A DNA stretch of 64,000 nt from Edaphochlamys debaryana (lineage: Eukaryota; Chlorophyta; Chlorophyceae; Chlamydomonadales): assembly GCA_016858145.1 (NCBI GenBank), contig JAEHOE010000153.1, positions 1 to 64,000 of the forward strand, given 5' to 3'. A model generated the notes under the pieces. It saw only the letters and a list, made by a program, of their open reading frames with translations. It had not been told where the DNA came from and ran no database searches. The number at the start of each line of letters is the position of its first letter. The first letter of the stretch is position 1. The position numbers were made by a program, and so were the translations under genes. Shown here piece by piece: positions 9,794-20,822 of this stretch.

Positions 9794-10910
9794 TCCCCAC
9801 CAGTCCACCCCGCCTCCATCAGTCCACCTACCCAGACGCCTGCTGCCTTTGGCCCGCCTTTCTTGTCACATTTCGGCGGCTTGGGCATGGGGGCAGCGGA
9901 TGAAGCAGCGTTGCCTAGCCTAGCCCGTAGCTGCTGCGCTTCAGAGCCGTTTGCCATGAAGAACCGACCCCGGCTATGTCCAGCCCCAGACAAGATGATG
10001 CGTGGGGTTGAAGTTGATTCATGAGGAAGGTCTGGTACGGGGTTGGTCGGCTCAGCCCTTTACCCGGACGGACATCCCGCACTACTTGTCCTGTTCGAAG
10101 CTTGCCATGCTTGGCACGTGCTGCACCGCCGCCACCGCACACCCGCCCTGCGCCCTGGCCGAGGGGCGGTCCCTTGTCCTGGACTCCCTCCGGGGCGAGA
10201 TCAACGAGTGGGGCACACAGCTGGACGCGGACCCATCATCTGCGCTCCTCTCCTGCGACTCGGTGGCGGCGGCCCGCCACAGCGCCGCCGCCGCCCTGAG
10301 CCGGGAGCTGGAGACGACGGCGAGGGCCCAGTTTGGCAGGCGGGACTGGCGTTGTCGACCGGGGCTAGCTGAGCGAGGGGTTTTCGCTAGGTGGTTTTTG
10401 GGCTCCTCGGTGGTCAGTGTCTCTAGCGTGGGGCGTGGGGTTCGCTGCCGGTGGCTCCTTCCTTCTGGATCCTTTCCCTGTGGTTTTCCTTTGGTTCTTT
10501 GCCTGTGCCTCTGCCTGTTCCCTTTCCTTTCCCTTTGCCTGTTCGGTTGGCCTGATATCTGGTGCCTGGGCTGTTGCATGCCCGACGGTGGCTGAACTTC
10601 GATCTTGCTACACGGGCCCCTGTTGTCAGGGTTCCCCGCGCCTCTGCACCCCCTTGCATCGTGCATCCGAATGTAAAAAAAACCCTTCCCCAAAGCCCAA
10701 GCGGCCAGCCCATGGGCATCACACATGGCTCGGCTGCCTTGGCCGCCACTTCCCTCACTCCGCGGCCCCACCAGGCCACTACATCGCCTGCGTTGGCTTA
10801 ACCTGCCACCGGTTGCCACCTGTCCCATCTCCAAGCACACTGCGCTCGACGTTGCCCGCTGCCCCATCACTAATTTTGCCGCAAAATCACGCCTGCTTTC
10901 TCGTGGCTCT
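9794..10910. other. Spacer between hAT element and the Ty3 element
   Basis: Contains open frames on both strands (for example 10002-10595 plus, and 9706-9993 minus with KPPKCDKKGG). None has a recognised domain, splice structure or clear start. It may include remnants of other elements. No gene is called. Confidence 0.4.
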
Positions 10911-10939
10911 CAACCGCGCCAAGCGACGCCGGCTGCCCC

Positions 10940-11329
10940 TGAAGTGAGGCGCGTCGCCGACTCGGAAATCGTCGGGATGCTTGCACAACCCGACTTGCAC
11001 AATTCCCAATAGAAGTGATATCGTTGGATAGATCATGAAGAGACGATGACAATGGTGTTCATGGTAGCGTGCGAAGCGTAGAGACGAAGGAACTCGCGTG
11101 CAAGCCTCTAGAGACGCTCGTCCAGTTCATGGGCCCGATGAAGGCAAGTGTACGGCACAATAGTCACTTAAATACGCGCTCCGCGCGCCCCAGACGGCAA
11201 TTCCAGCCTATTCCCGACTCAATTGTACTGTACTGTATTGACTGTAACGACTAAGATAGAGAAGCCTCGCTCCCGAGCCCCCTTCGAGTCTCCATCGATC
11301 GGCATCGCTCCAGCGACCGCCTCTCTTCA
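10940..11329 (+). repeat. 5' LTR (390 bp)
   Basis: Starts TGAAG, ends CTTCA. It matches 18127-18503 along its whole length except for a short extra GTACTGTACTGTATTGA-type stretch at about 11225. Confidence 0.97.
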
Positions 11330-12100
11330 GTGGTAAGCGGGACCACGACCCTCGACCTTGTTCGCAGATCGTCTAAGGTGCTCAAGAGCGACCGTCGACA
11401 CCAAGAGCGTCGCGCCCCAGTTCCCTTAGACGTTTCGCGATCCCCCCAGGCCCAAACAAGTCGCGATTCCCCCGAACGCCCAAGATACGCTTCCGCCCCT
11501 TTCTCGCAGATAAAATTTTTCTCTCGCAGGTCGCTAGTGCGTTCGCGCTAAGTCGCCGTCGCCAGCGCCGTCATCGCGAACCCCAAAACGCCTAGTCGCG
11601 GTTCCCCTTAGTGCAGGTCACCCCCCACCTGCTCGCAGGCACCCGAGGCCAAAATTTGCCCTCCCGCCCGCCCGGCCCCGTCGAGGAGCACGTCTCGCAG
11701 GCCCGCACCCCCGGCCGCGACCCCTCCCCCAGCCCCCGCCGCTCCGGGCCCAACCCGTCCGAGATCCGCGCCGGCCACGACACCTACCTGCAGGAGGAGG
11801 ACACCGCCAACAACCAGGAGACCGCCACCCAGGCCTAAGTGCCTACCGCCGGTGCAGGAGTTAGCTGAGCTAGCATAGAGGCAGGAAGTAGTGGCTTAGT
11901 GTATGCCCCTAGTGTCAGCTAGCCCCAACGCAGCTGGACGAGGGTACATTCCCCTCCGTGATCGGGTTAGAAAGTTAGCAGCGCCCGACCCCGTGGTGGT
12001 GGTTTGCAGGAGTAGCAGGTTGGCAGCCAAGGCGCAAGCCAAGGCGCAAGCTAAGGTGCAGGTCAAGGCTTCCAACTTGTAACAACCAAGAGGAGAGACC
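11330..12100 (+). other. Primer-binding site and untranslated leader of the Ty3 element
   Basis: Just after the LTR, TGGTAAGCGGGACCACGA (11331-11348) begins with the TGG expected to pair with a tRNA CCA end, so it is the likely primer-binding site; the tRNA was not identified. The remaining leader has no convincing ORF before the gag ATG at 12101. Confidence 0.6.
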
Positions 12101-13277
12101 ATGGCCCTGTCCCGTCAATCCTCCATGGGCGAGGTTGAGCAGCAGTCTCAACCCCCCAACCCAGCCCAGTCCGCAGGCCCCCAGCAGCCCAGCCAAGGCC
12201 AAGGCCTGCAGGACCCCAGCCAGCTAGAAGCCCTGGCTAGGCTCCTCCCCGGTGCCCTCCAGTCTATCCTGCCGCAGATCGCGCAGGAGGTGCACCGCCT
12301 GATCCAATCCCCTGTCAACTCGGCAGCACAGCAGGCCGCCACGGCCACCGCATCGCAGGTCGTGCACAACACCGCGTCCCACATTGCCCAGACTGCCGCC
12401 ACGCAGGCTGCCCTCCAGGCCATGAACGCCCCCTTCCAGGCGGTGCTCATGAAGGACGTGCTCAAGCACATCAAGCCGGACCAGTTCAGCGGCAACCCCA
12501 AGACGGACAAGATCAAGTGGGACGAGTTCGAGTACAAGATCAACGGGTACTTCAACACCCTGCAGATCCCGCCCGGCAACCGCATGCACGCCCTCCCCCA
12601 CCTCCTCACAGGAGACGCAAGCCTGTACTTCAGGGTCAACATCGAGCCCCCGCTCGCCCCCACCCACCTACGACGAGGCGATGGCCGAGCTGCGGCTCAA
12701 GTTCTCCGACCCCCTGCAGGCAGAGAAGTCGCGCGCCCAGCTGGCCCGCGTCACCTTCAAGGGATCCGTGTCGCAGCTGATCAACCACATCGACAAGCTG
12801 TGCCTGCACATCCCCGACGTCTCCGAGGCGGAGAAGCGTGACAAGCTCATGCGTGCGCTGCCGCAGGACATCCGCGTCGCCCTCACCCTGCAGGGCATGC
12901 ACAACGCAACGTACGTGGACCTCAGCGCCAAGGCGGAGCTGCTCGACCACACCCTCGCCCAGACCAAGGGCCAGGACCGCAGCAAGGGCTACGACAAGAA
13001 GGGCAACGGCAACGGCAAGAAGTGGCACAAGAAGGGCGACGTCGAGCGCCGCCACAACAACCACAACAACCACGGCAACGACGCCATGGAGCTCAACGCC
13101 ATTGACACCCGCAAGTTCGTGCCCAAGGGCAACAACAAGCCCGACGCACCCATCAGCAAGCTGACGGACGCCGAGCGCTCCCACCTGCTCGCCAACAACG
13201 GCTGCCTCCGCTGCCGCCAGCTCGGGCACACCAAGGACGCGTGCCCCAAGTTCTCCCGCCAGGGAAACGGCAAGTAG
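12101..13277 (+). pseudogene. gag: Ty3 gag (capsid/nucleocapsid), frameshifted
   Basis: The frame opens with ATG at 12101 and encodes a Gln/Ala-rich N-terminus and the retroviral-type capsid region (DQFSGNPKTDKIKWDEFEYK). Around 12659-12666, in a CCCACC stretch, the coding frame shifts by +1. The continuation (from about 12666) runs to a stop at 13275-13277 and includes a CCHC zinc knuckle, [14 protein letters not shown]. Basic Lys/Asn/His-rich sequence precedes the knuckle. The single shift means no intact gag can be made from this copy. Confidence 0.9.
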
Positions 13278-16200
13278 ACCCGTGCGGGTCTACCGGCGCA
13301 CAAGCGCCGCCGCACGGGCCTGATGCCCACACCCGGGCCAGGTCCCAATCCCCTGCATTGCAGGCGGACGAAGCCCGGATCACAAACCCCGATCATCAGA
13401 TTCCGGACAAAACCCCGGCCAAGGGCCCCCCTGCCCAACCGCCCTCACAGGCCAAACCGCAGGGCTCACCCAAGGCTCCCCAGACCAAGGGCACCCCCGC
13501 CCAACCGCCCAAGTCTCCCAAGACGCAGGCCAAACCGCAGGGCGCACCCAAGGTCACCCCGGCCAAGGAGGCCGCCAACCCTCCGAAGCCCCCCAAGCCA
13601 CAGGTCCCTCGCATGCTGAAGCTGCACAGCGTGAAGCTCAATCCCAAAAAACAACAGATCATCTTCACAGGGATAGTATGCGGACGCAGGGCCCGTGTAC
13701 TTGTCGACGGTGGCGCCACAGGCGACTTCGTCGACACCACCTGGATGCGCAAGAAGGAAATGAAGAGTGCCAAGCTGGTCCACGACACCTTCGTGCGACT
13801 CATCAACGGCATCACCCAGCCATGCACCCACGCCCTGCCCAACGCGTCAATCGTGTTAGGGCGTGCCTCTCCCCACAGGAGCACTGCGACGCTAACGGTC
13901 ACCGACCTAGGTGACTTTGACGTGGTGCTTGGCAAACCCTGGCTGGCCCGCTTCAACCCGGTCATCGACTGGCGCACCAACTCGCTCACGTTCACAGAGA
14001 ACCGAGCCAAACCCCTGACCATCCTGGCGGACACGCACGAGTCTCTGCAGGCAGCGGACCCTCACGTCATCTCTGCCCTGCAGTTCAAACGGCTCGTCCG
14101 GTCCAAGCAGACAACGCAATACAACCTGGCGGTCATCAAAGAGGTCCCCGCAGACGAAGAAGGCAAACCCCCCGTCGTCGACCTTAAACCCATCCTCGAC
14201 CAGTTCGCCGACGTCTTCACCGAGCCCTCGGGCATGCCACCCGAGCGAGCTATCGACCACAAGATCGACCTTGACACCAATGTCCCCATGAGCCGTAACT
14301 CCTACCGCATGTCGCAGGAGGAACTCACCGAGCTCAAGAAGCAACTGGAGGCCCTCCTCGGAAAGGGATACATCCGACCCAGCGTCTCGCCCTACGGGTC
14401 CCCCGTCCTCTTCGCCAGCAAAAAGGACGGTGGCCTAAGGATGTGTATCGATTACAGGGCCCTAAACAAAGCCACGATCCGGAACGTCTACCCCCTGCCC
14501 CAGATAGACGAGCTACTCGACCGCCTCCACGGCGCCAAGGTCTTCAGCAAGATTGACCTTCAATCGGGGTACCACCAGATACGTATCGCGGAAGAGGACA
14601 TCCCCAAGACCGCTATCAACACCCGTTACGGTCACTACGAGTTCACGGTCATGCCCTTCGGCTTGACTAATGCCCCCGCAACCTTTCAGCGCCTTATGAA
14701 TGATATCTACAGGCCCCTCCTCGATGAATGCGTCCTCGTGTACCTGGACGATATCCTCATCTACTCCAAAACAGAGGAGGAACACAAACAACACGTAGCC
14801 AAGGTACTGGAGCTCCTCCGGGAACACAAGCTCCACGCCAAGGCCAGCAAGTGCGCCTTCGGACTCGACAAGATCGACTTCCTGGGCCACGTGGTGAGCG
14901 CCGACGGCATCTCCGCCGACCCGCGCAAGATCCAAGCCATCAAGGACTGGCCCAAGCTCAAGACGGTCACCGACCTCCGGTCCTTCCTCGGCCTCGCGCA
15001 GTACTATCGGCGGATGGTCAAGTCTTTTGCGCAGATCGCCGCCCCCCTCACCAACCTACTCGCAGGCCAAGAAAACAAGAAAGGCAGCAAGCAAGAGCTG
15101 ACTGCCTGGGACAAGGAGTGCGACATGGCCTTCCAAGCCCTCAAAGACGCACTCACGTCCGCCCCCGTCATGGCAGCCCCTGACCCGAACCTCCCGTTCA
15201 CGGTCACCACCGACGCATCCGACTACGCGACCGGTGGCGTGCTGTCCCAAGTCCAAGACGGCCACGAGCGTGTCATCGCCTACGAGAGCCGCAAGCTCAT
15301 CCCCGCCGAGCGCAACTACCCCGCGCACGACAGGGAGATGCTCGCAGTCACACACTGCCTCCGTGTGTGGTGGCACCACCTCAAGGGTCCGCACCCAGTC
15401 ACCATCTGGACGGACAACTCCGCCGTCTCCAAATTCAAGACCCAGCCCCTCCTCAGCCGCCGCCAAGTCTGCTGGCTCGCTGAGCTGGAGGAATTCAACT
15501 ACATCATCCAACACAAACCCGGCAAGACCAACGTGGTCGCTGACGCCATCAGCCGCCGCCCGGACCTCCGCGCATGCGCAGTCACGGTCTCCACGATCCG
15601 CCCTGCCGATGACATAGCCGATGCCATCCGCGTAGGCTACCGGCAAGACGAGCAGTACTGTGAGCACCGCGCGCAGGCCATTGCCGACCCCAACTGCCCA
15701 TTCAAGCTCTACAAGGGCCTGCTCTACTACGAGCCCCCAGGCGCCCTACGAGCTCGCCTGTACATTCCTGACATCCCCGGCCTACGCACCAAGCTGCTGG
15801 CCGAAGCACACGACATCATCACCGCAGGTCACCTCGGCACGGCCAAAACGCAGGCACGCCTCGCCCGGCTCTTCTACTGGCCCCGCATGGAGCAGACTGT
15901 CGCCATCTACGTGCAGTCTTGCCCCTCATGCCAGCGCAACAAGCCCCGCCCAGGCAAGACCCCCGGTCAATCCAAGCCTCTCCCCATTCCGGACAGGCCC
16001 TGGCAATCGATCTCCATGGACCTCATCACGCAGCTGCCGGTGAGCCACCGTGGTGACGACGCCATCGCAGTCTTCGTGGACAGATTCAGCAAAATGATCA
16101 AAGTCATTCCATGCAAGACCAGCATCGACGCAAGGTACCTGGCCGAGATAGCCTACGACTGGGTGTTCCAAACCTTCGGACACCCCGAGTCCATCGTGTC

Positions 16201-17983
16201 GGACCGAGACTCCAAGTTCACCAGCACCTTCTGGCAGACCCTCTTCGAACTGTCGGGCACCCGCCTCGACATGTCCTCTGCCTATCACCCCCAGGATGCG
16301 ATGGTTACAGTAGGAACCGCCTCCGAGCACCAGCTGAGAGGGGTTAAGCGTAAAGCGCCACCTACCGGGTATGGGCCTCCATACCAGCACCGCCCCCAGC
16401 TGCAGCCAACTGTTGGTCGTTGACCCACAACGAGGGGGTCGCCGAGGGGAGACCCCTCAAAACTTCTTTTCTGGCGCTTGGCCTACCAAGCGCAAATTTC
16501 TGGGAAGCGGTCTAAGCCCGCGAGCGGGCCGGTGTTCTTTGAAGGGCCAAGGCACGTCCAGGCACGTCGAGGGCCACCACTGACTCACACCACCAGGCAC
16601 AGCGTCCCAACATCCCACCAAAATGCCCCTAGCGTCGCACGGGCAACCAGAGGGCCACCAAGACATCCAGCAGAGCACCACTCGCAGCATGTATGACATC
16701 GAACGCAACATCACACCTTTCCGCAAAGCCATTCGTCCGGACAGCCCCGCAGATGCCGCACCATGCTAGCTCTGCGTGCGAATGGTTGGGACTTCTATGC
16801 GGCGGCACGAGGGCTGCCGATCGTGGCCTGACGCGGCACAAGGCCCGCCTACCAGCCAACTTAGCTGACACCCTATGGCTCAGATGAGCGTAGTAGTGCG
16901 ACCACGACCGGACGTGCGAGGAGACATAGTACGCCGCCTTCAAGCTTGAGTCCCAGAGCTCGCCCTTACATGCAGTCTCTCCGCTAGCCGTCCATAGCAT
17001 CCAACAAGCGAGAATGAAGATCATCTGGCCGACGGAGGTGTCAGTCCGCGGTCGCTCCTCGATGCGTGCGACTTTCTGGCTGCGGCCCCGCCGAGGCGGG
17101 GCCGCAGGTATGTTCTGTGTGTGTTCTGTGTGTTCTGTGTTCTGTGTTCCCCCAGACCGACGGGCAGACCGAGCGTGCCAACCGCACCCTCGAAGAGATG
17201 CTCCGCCACTACGTCAACGCCCACCAGAACAACTGGGATGACGTGCTGCCCGCCCTCGAATTCGCCTACAACTCCTCGGTCCACGCCTCCACCGGCTTCA
17301 CGCCGTTCAAGCTCGCCCTCGGCTACGAGCCCAACACGCCGCTGTCCCTTCTCGCGAAGCACCCCAACTGGGAGCCCGCCAACCGATCAGCCGCCACCAT
17401 GATGCTCGACCGAGAGCTTGCCCGCAACCTGGCGAAGGTCCACGTCCGCGCTGCCCAGCAGCGTCAGGCACGGTGCAATGACACCCGGATGCGCCCGCTC
17501 ACCTTAAAGGCAGGCGACAAGGTGCTGCTCTCCACCACACACCTCAAGCTGAAGACAGGCACATCCAGGAACAAGTTCAATGCCCGATACGTCGGCCCCT
17601 TCACCATCGAGACCATGGTCAACCAGAACGCAGCCAAGCTCAAGCTGCCCAAGCACATGCAGATCCATCCCGTGGTCAACATCGCCCAACTCAGGCCCTA
17701 CAAGGACGGCGCCGACCGCTTCCCCGACCGCGCCGAGGCCAACCAGGCCCCTGAGCCCTACATCAACGAGCAAGGCGCCATCTTCTACGAAGTGGAAGCC
17801 ATCCTCAACCGCCAGATCACGCCCCACACCAAGCGCGTGACATACCTGGTCAAGTTCCGCGGCCAAGACGCCCACGAGAACCTCTACATCGACGAAGCCA
17901 CCCTGCTGGAGGATGTTCCGGAGCTGATCGCCGAGTACGAGAAGAAGCACCCGAGGAGCGCATCGAAGCAGCGAAAGCGATAA
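13241..17983 (+). pseudogene. pol: Ty3 pol (protease-RT-RNase H-integrase-chromodomain), interrupted
   Basis: Pol lies in the -1 frame relative to the gag C-terminal part, with a short overlap. Landmarks in order: retropepsin VDGGATGDF (13703 on), RT with YLDDILIY (14741 on), RNase [12 protein letters not shown] (about 15205) and WTDNSAV, the integrase zinc domain HLGTAKT with CPSCQRNK, and the integrase DDE core with VDRFSK (16076) and SDRDSKF (16198). The core is cut after AYHPQ at 16294 by an insertion and resumes at 17156 with TDGQTERANRT. The C-terminus (about 17786-17960) is a chromodomain (YEVEAIL, YLVKFRGQ), which marks the chromovirus lineage. Insert plus duplicated target is 861 nt, a multiple of three, so the flanking frame is unchanged. 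Confidence 0.93.
16295..17148 (+). mobile_element. 854-bp insertion in the integrase, probable non-LTR retroposon
   Basis: Flanked by the 7-bp duplication CCCCCAG (16288-16294 and 17149-17155). The 3' end has a strong GC hairpin (17082-17105) followed by TGTTCTG/TGTGT simple repeats (17110-17147), a tail type used by LINE and SINE elements. Inverted pairs such as GGTATGG/CCATACC (about 16369-16385) lie near the 5' end. It has no coding domain, and starts GA rather than GT, so it is not an intron. Family unknown. Confidence 0.7.
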
Positions 17984-18113
17984 GGAGAGAGAGATATGAG
18001 ATGAGCTGAGCTGTTAGGTACCGCAAGGGTTGAGATGTACTGAGGCTAGGTTAGGAAGTTCTCTGATGCGTTGCATGGGTAGGTAGGACAGTTGCGAGGA
18101 CTCAACATTCAGT

Positions 18114-18126
18114 GGAGGGGGGATGA
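18114..18126 (+). other. Polypurine tract of the Ty3 element
   Basis: GGAGGGGGGATGA directly abuts the 3' LTR start at 18127, the position where plus-strand priming occurs in LTR retrotransposons. Confidence 0.75.
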
Positions 18127-18503
18127 TGAAGTGAGGCGCGTCGCCGACTCGGAAATCGTCGGGATGCTTGCACAACCCGACTTGCACAATTCCCAATAGA
18201 AGTGATATCGTTGGATAGATCATGAAGAGACGATGACAATGGTGTTCATGGTAGCGTGCGAAGCGTAGAGACGAAGGAACTCGCGTGCAAGCCTCTAGAG
18301 ACGCTCGTCCAGTTCATGGGCCCGATGAAGGCAAGTGTACGGCACAATAGTCACTTAAATACGCGCTCCGCGCGCCCCAGACGGCAATTCCAGCCTATTC
18401 CCGACTCAATTAGCTCTGTAACGACTAAGATAGAGAAGCCTCACTCCCGAGCCCCCTTCGAGTCTCCATCGATCGGCATCGCTCCAGCGACCGCCTCTCT
18501 TCA
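18127..18503 (+). repeat. 3' LTR (377 bp)
   Basis: Pairs with 10940-11329. It has AGCTCTGTAACG where the 5' LTR has a longer CTGTACTGTATTG stretch, and otherwise differs at few positions. Confidence 0.97.
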
Positions 18504-20165
18504 GCCCCGGAGCCCCGCCTCTCCCTTCCCCACCGACCTCACCCCCCCCGCACGCTGCGTCACCTCTGGTCACACCCTCCGCAAGCTAGAGGCCTTTGAT
18601 GCGGAGAGGCGAGCAAGTGTCCGAACACCGAGTTCGTACATCTGGCTGTGTTGAGCGCTGGACGGGATGGCGTGCCCCGGAACTGCCGGAAGCCCTGACG
18701 CGCTGCAGACCCGCGGGGGAGGGCAGAGGTGGGGAGCGTGTGCCTGGGCCCTGGGGCGACCCTGAGGCCCGACGGCGGGCCCAGCGGGTCAGCCGCAGCG
18801 CTTGACTCTAGGGGCACTTCCCAGGCTCTGCCCTTCTCCCTCCCCACTCCGCATCGGCCACACCCGCTCTCTCAGCTCAAGCGGCAGGGCTGCGCCAGCC
18901 GCTCTGCACCCGGCTGCTAGCCCGACCAGCGCTCGCCACCAGGCGTTGGGGTGGCGGGCTAGCTGGCAGGCGAGCTGGCAGGCGAGCTGCGGCTTCGCGG
19001 CACGCCGACACTTCAACCGACCGATCGGGCGCCGAGGTCTTGGTGTTGGGCGGTATTTTTGGGTATATATACCGTAATAATAGCATATGATGCTCGTCGC
19101 GCCACTAGTCCAGTGGTGAGGATATTTGCCTTCCAAGCAAAAGAGCGGGGTTCGATTCCCCGGTGGCGCATGTATGATGTTTTGCACTTCACGGACCCTG
19201 CGCGACACGACTTTTGGGCACCATCCCGTCCGAAGCGCTGCTCAAGCGGCTGCCACGCGCCCACGCTGGCCCACGGGCAAAAAGACACAGGATCAGGGTT
19301 GGCTCAAGCCTAGTCGATAGAGGCGTGGGGTCAGCAACAGCCTCGTCCAGGAGTTCCAGCAACAACACATCCACCCCACAGCTCCCGCACCGCGGATGCC
19401 CGCCTTCCTCAGCGGCCAGTAAAGGAATCGACCCACTCCAACGCATTCTCCCCACCGGCAGCACAGCTGTCACACACCCATCACGTCAGCGCCAGCGGGA
19501 CGCCTGGCCGCGTCAACCCCAGGGCAGGGCCTTCGGGCGGCGCACCCAGGGGCGTACCCACAGGCCCCGCCTGAGACCATGTGCAGCAGGCCTCAGGTTT
19601 GCTGGCCTCCCTTTACTGCGTCGAAGGCAACTGATCCGCGTGAAGTGGCAAGCGCCGTGGGTAGAAGAACATCAACGAGCGCCGTGGGTATATCTCGGCA
19701 GCTGCGCGGTACGCCGCCGTATGAGGTTGTGGGGACGCGGCTCAAGGCTCAGGGGAAAGGGGAAAGTCGCCGCGGTCCTCCCGGGCGCGGGCCCCCGAGG
19801 GGCCGCATTGTGTATCGGCACGCAAAGCAATGCCGAGTCGCGTCGCCCGATGGTCTTGATATGTAAGCCTCCTACAAGTCAAGGCGTGCACTTCTAGGGC
19901 AGTGCATACACCAGCAGACTAAGACGCGCGCTGCCGCTGCGGATCCATCGTTCCCCCGAACCGGTCAGGAGTACCCCTGCTTCTTGGTAATACCTCAGGA
20001 ATGGCCGACGCCGCATAGCTGTCCCAAGCGGTCGTCGAATTCCTCAAGGGCAAGCTCTTGGGAAGCGGGAAGGGTGCGGGCTCGGCTTCGTGCGGGCTGC
20101 GGATTGACCGATGCGCGTGATCAGAGAGCCAGGCTGAAAGCCAAGAGGCTGCACTTGTCGGCCTG
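18504..20165 (+). repeat. Right arm (B) of the inverted duplication
   Basis: Reverse complement of arm A (6010-8880 without its TIR insertion). Its inner end continues on the far side of the Ty3 element at 10911-10939, which shows that Ty3 inserted within this arm. Arm B lacks the TIR element and so preserves the empty site near 19620. Confidence 0.85.
19099..19170 (+). tRNA. tRNA-Gly(UCC), copy B
   Basis: Same sequence and cloverleaf as the copy at 8189-8260, here on the plus strand. It has a GGTATATATACC stretch 30-40 bp upstream and a TTTT terminator about 10 bp downstream. Both copies look functional. Confidence 0.95.
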
Positions 20166-20204
20166 CAGTGCAAAGCACACATGAGCAGGGCTGGGCCAGG
20201 CCAT

Positions 20205-20450
20205 GTAGATAGGGGCGTGGGGTTAGCAACAGCCTCTTGCAGCAACCATACATCCACAACACAGCTCCCGCACCGCGGAGGGCCCCCTTCCTCATCGGCC
20301 GGCCAAGGAATCCACCAACTCCACGCATTCACACGTGGAGGGACACCCAACTGGACGCAGTGCTGTCACACCAAACACGTCCTCGCCCCAGGGGTACACC
20401 AGGCCGCTGTGACCCCCTGGCCTCAGGCCGCCTGCGGCTTGCCCACACGG
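20205..20450. repeat. Diverged third copy of an arm-internal module
   Basis: Resembles 19320-19600 in direct orientation: shared GCGTGGGG, AGCAACAGCCTC and ACAGCTCCCGCACCGCGGA blocks, with many differences. On the minus strand both copies encode related peptides containing RCGSC-x-VDV and PTPLST. The rest of 20166-20822 shows nothing else before the stop codon of the next gene. Confidence 0.65.
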
Positions 20451-20822
20451 CCCCAGCTGAGAGCACGGGCTTCAGGACATGGGGCCACCCACCGATAACC
20501 ACTCCACTACGACCACCCAGCGCTCGTCACAAACGTCGTCACTTGTTGCTCATCCATTTGCAGAAGCACCTCAGTGCGCTAGGCATTAGATAGAGCCATC
20601 CCCGCGTCTGCCGCACCGGCGCCGTTTCGGCCCCGGGGCAATCACTTTGCGCCCTAGTCAAGACAATCCCCCCAGCGCCACAGCGATCCCACGTATGCTC
20701 GCAGCGACATGCATCTGCCCCTTCCCGCAACTCACTCCACCCGAACCCCGTTACCCAAACCCCGCTTCCTACCCCTACCGCCGTCGACCCAGCGCCTGCC
20801 CAGTGCCTCCGCCCCAGCCCCT

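Larger units (their letters stand above)
10940..18503 (+). mobile_element. Ty3/gypsy chromodomain LTR retrotransposon
   Basis: A full-length 7.56 kb element in the order LTR, gag, protease, RT, RNase H, integrase, chromodomain, LTR. LTRs begin TGAAG and end CTTCA and are flanked by a perfect 5-bp duplication GCCCC (10935-10939 and 18504-18508). It sits in arm B of the inverted repeat. The LTRs are nearly identical apart from a 13-bp length difference, so the insertion looks recent. It is now defective: gag has a frameshift near 12660 and the integrase is interrupted by an 854-bp insertion. Confidence 0.97.

Noticed and set aside
16295..17148. Interruption of the integrase as an intron
   Set aside because: It starts GA with no usable GT/GC donor at the junction, and is flanked by a 7-bp direct duplication, so it is an insertion.
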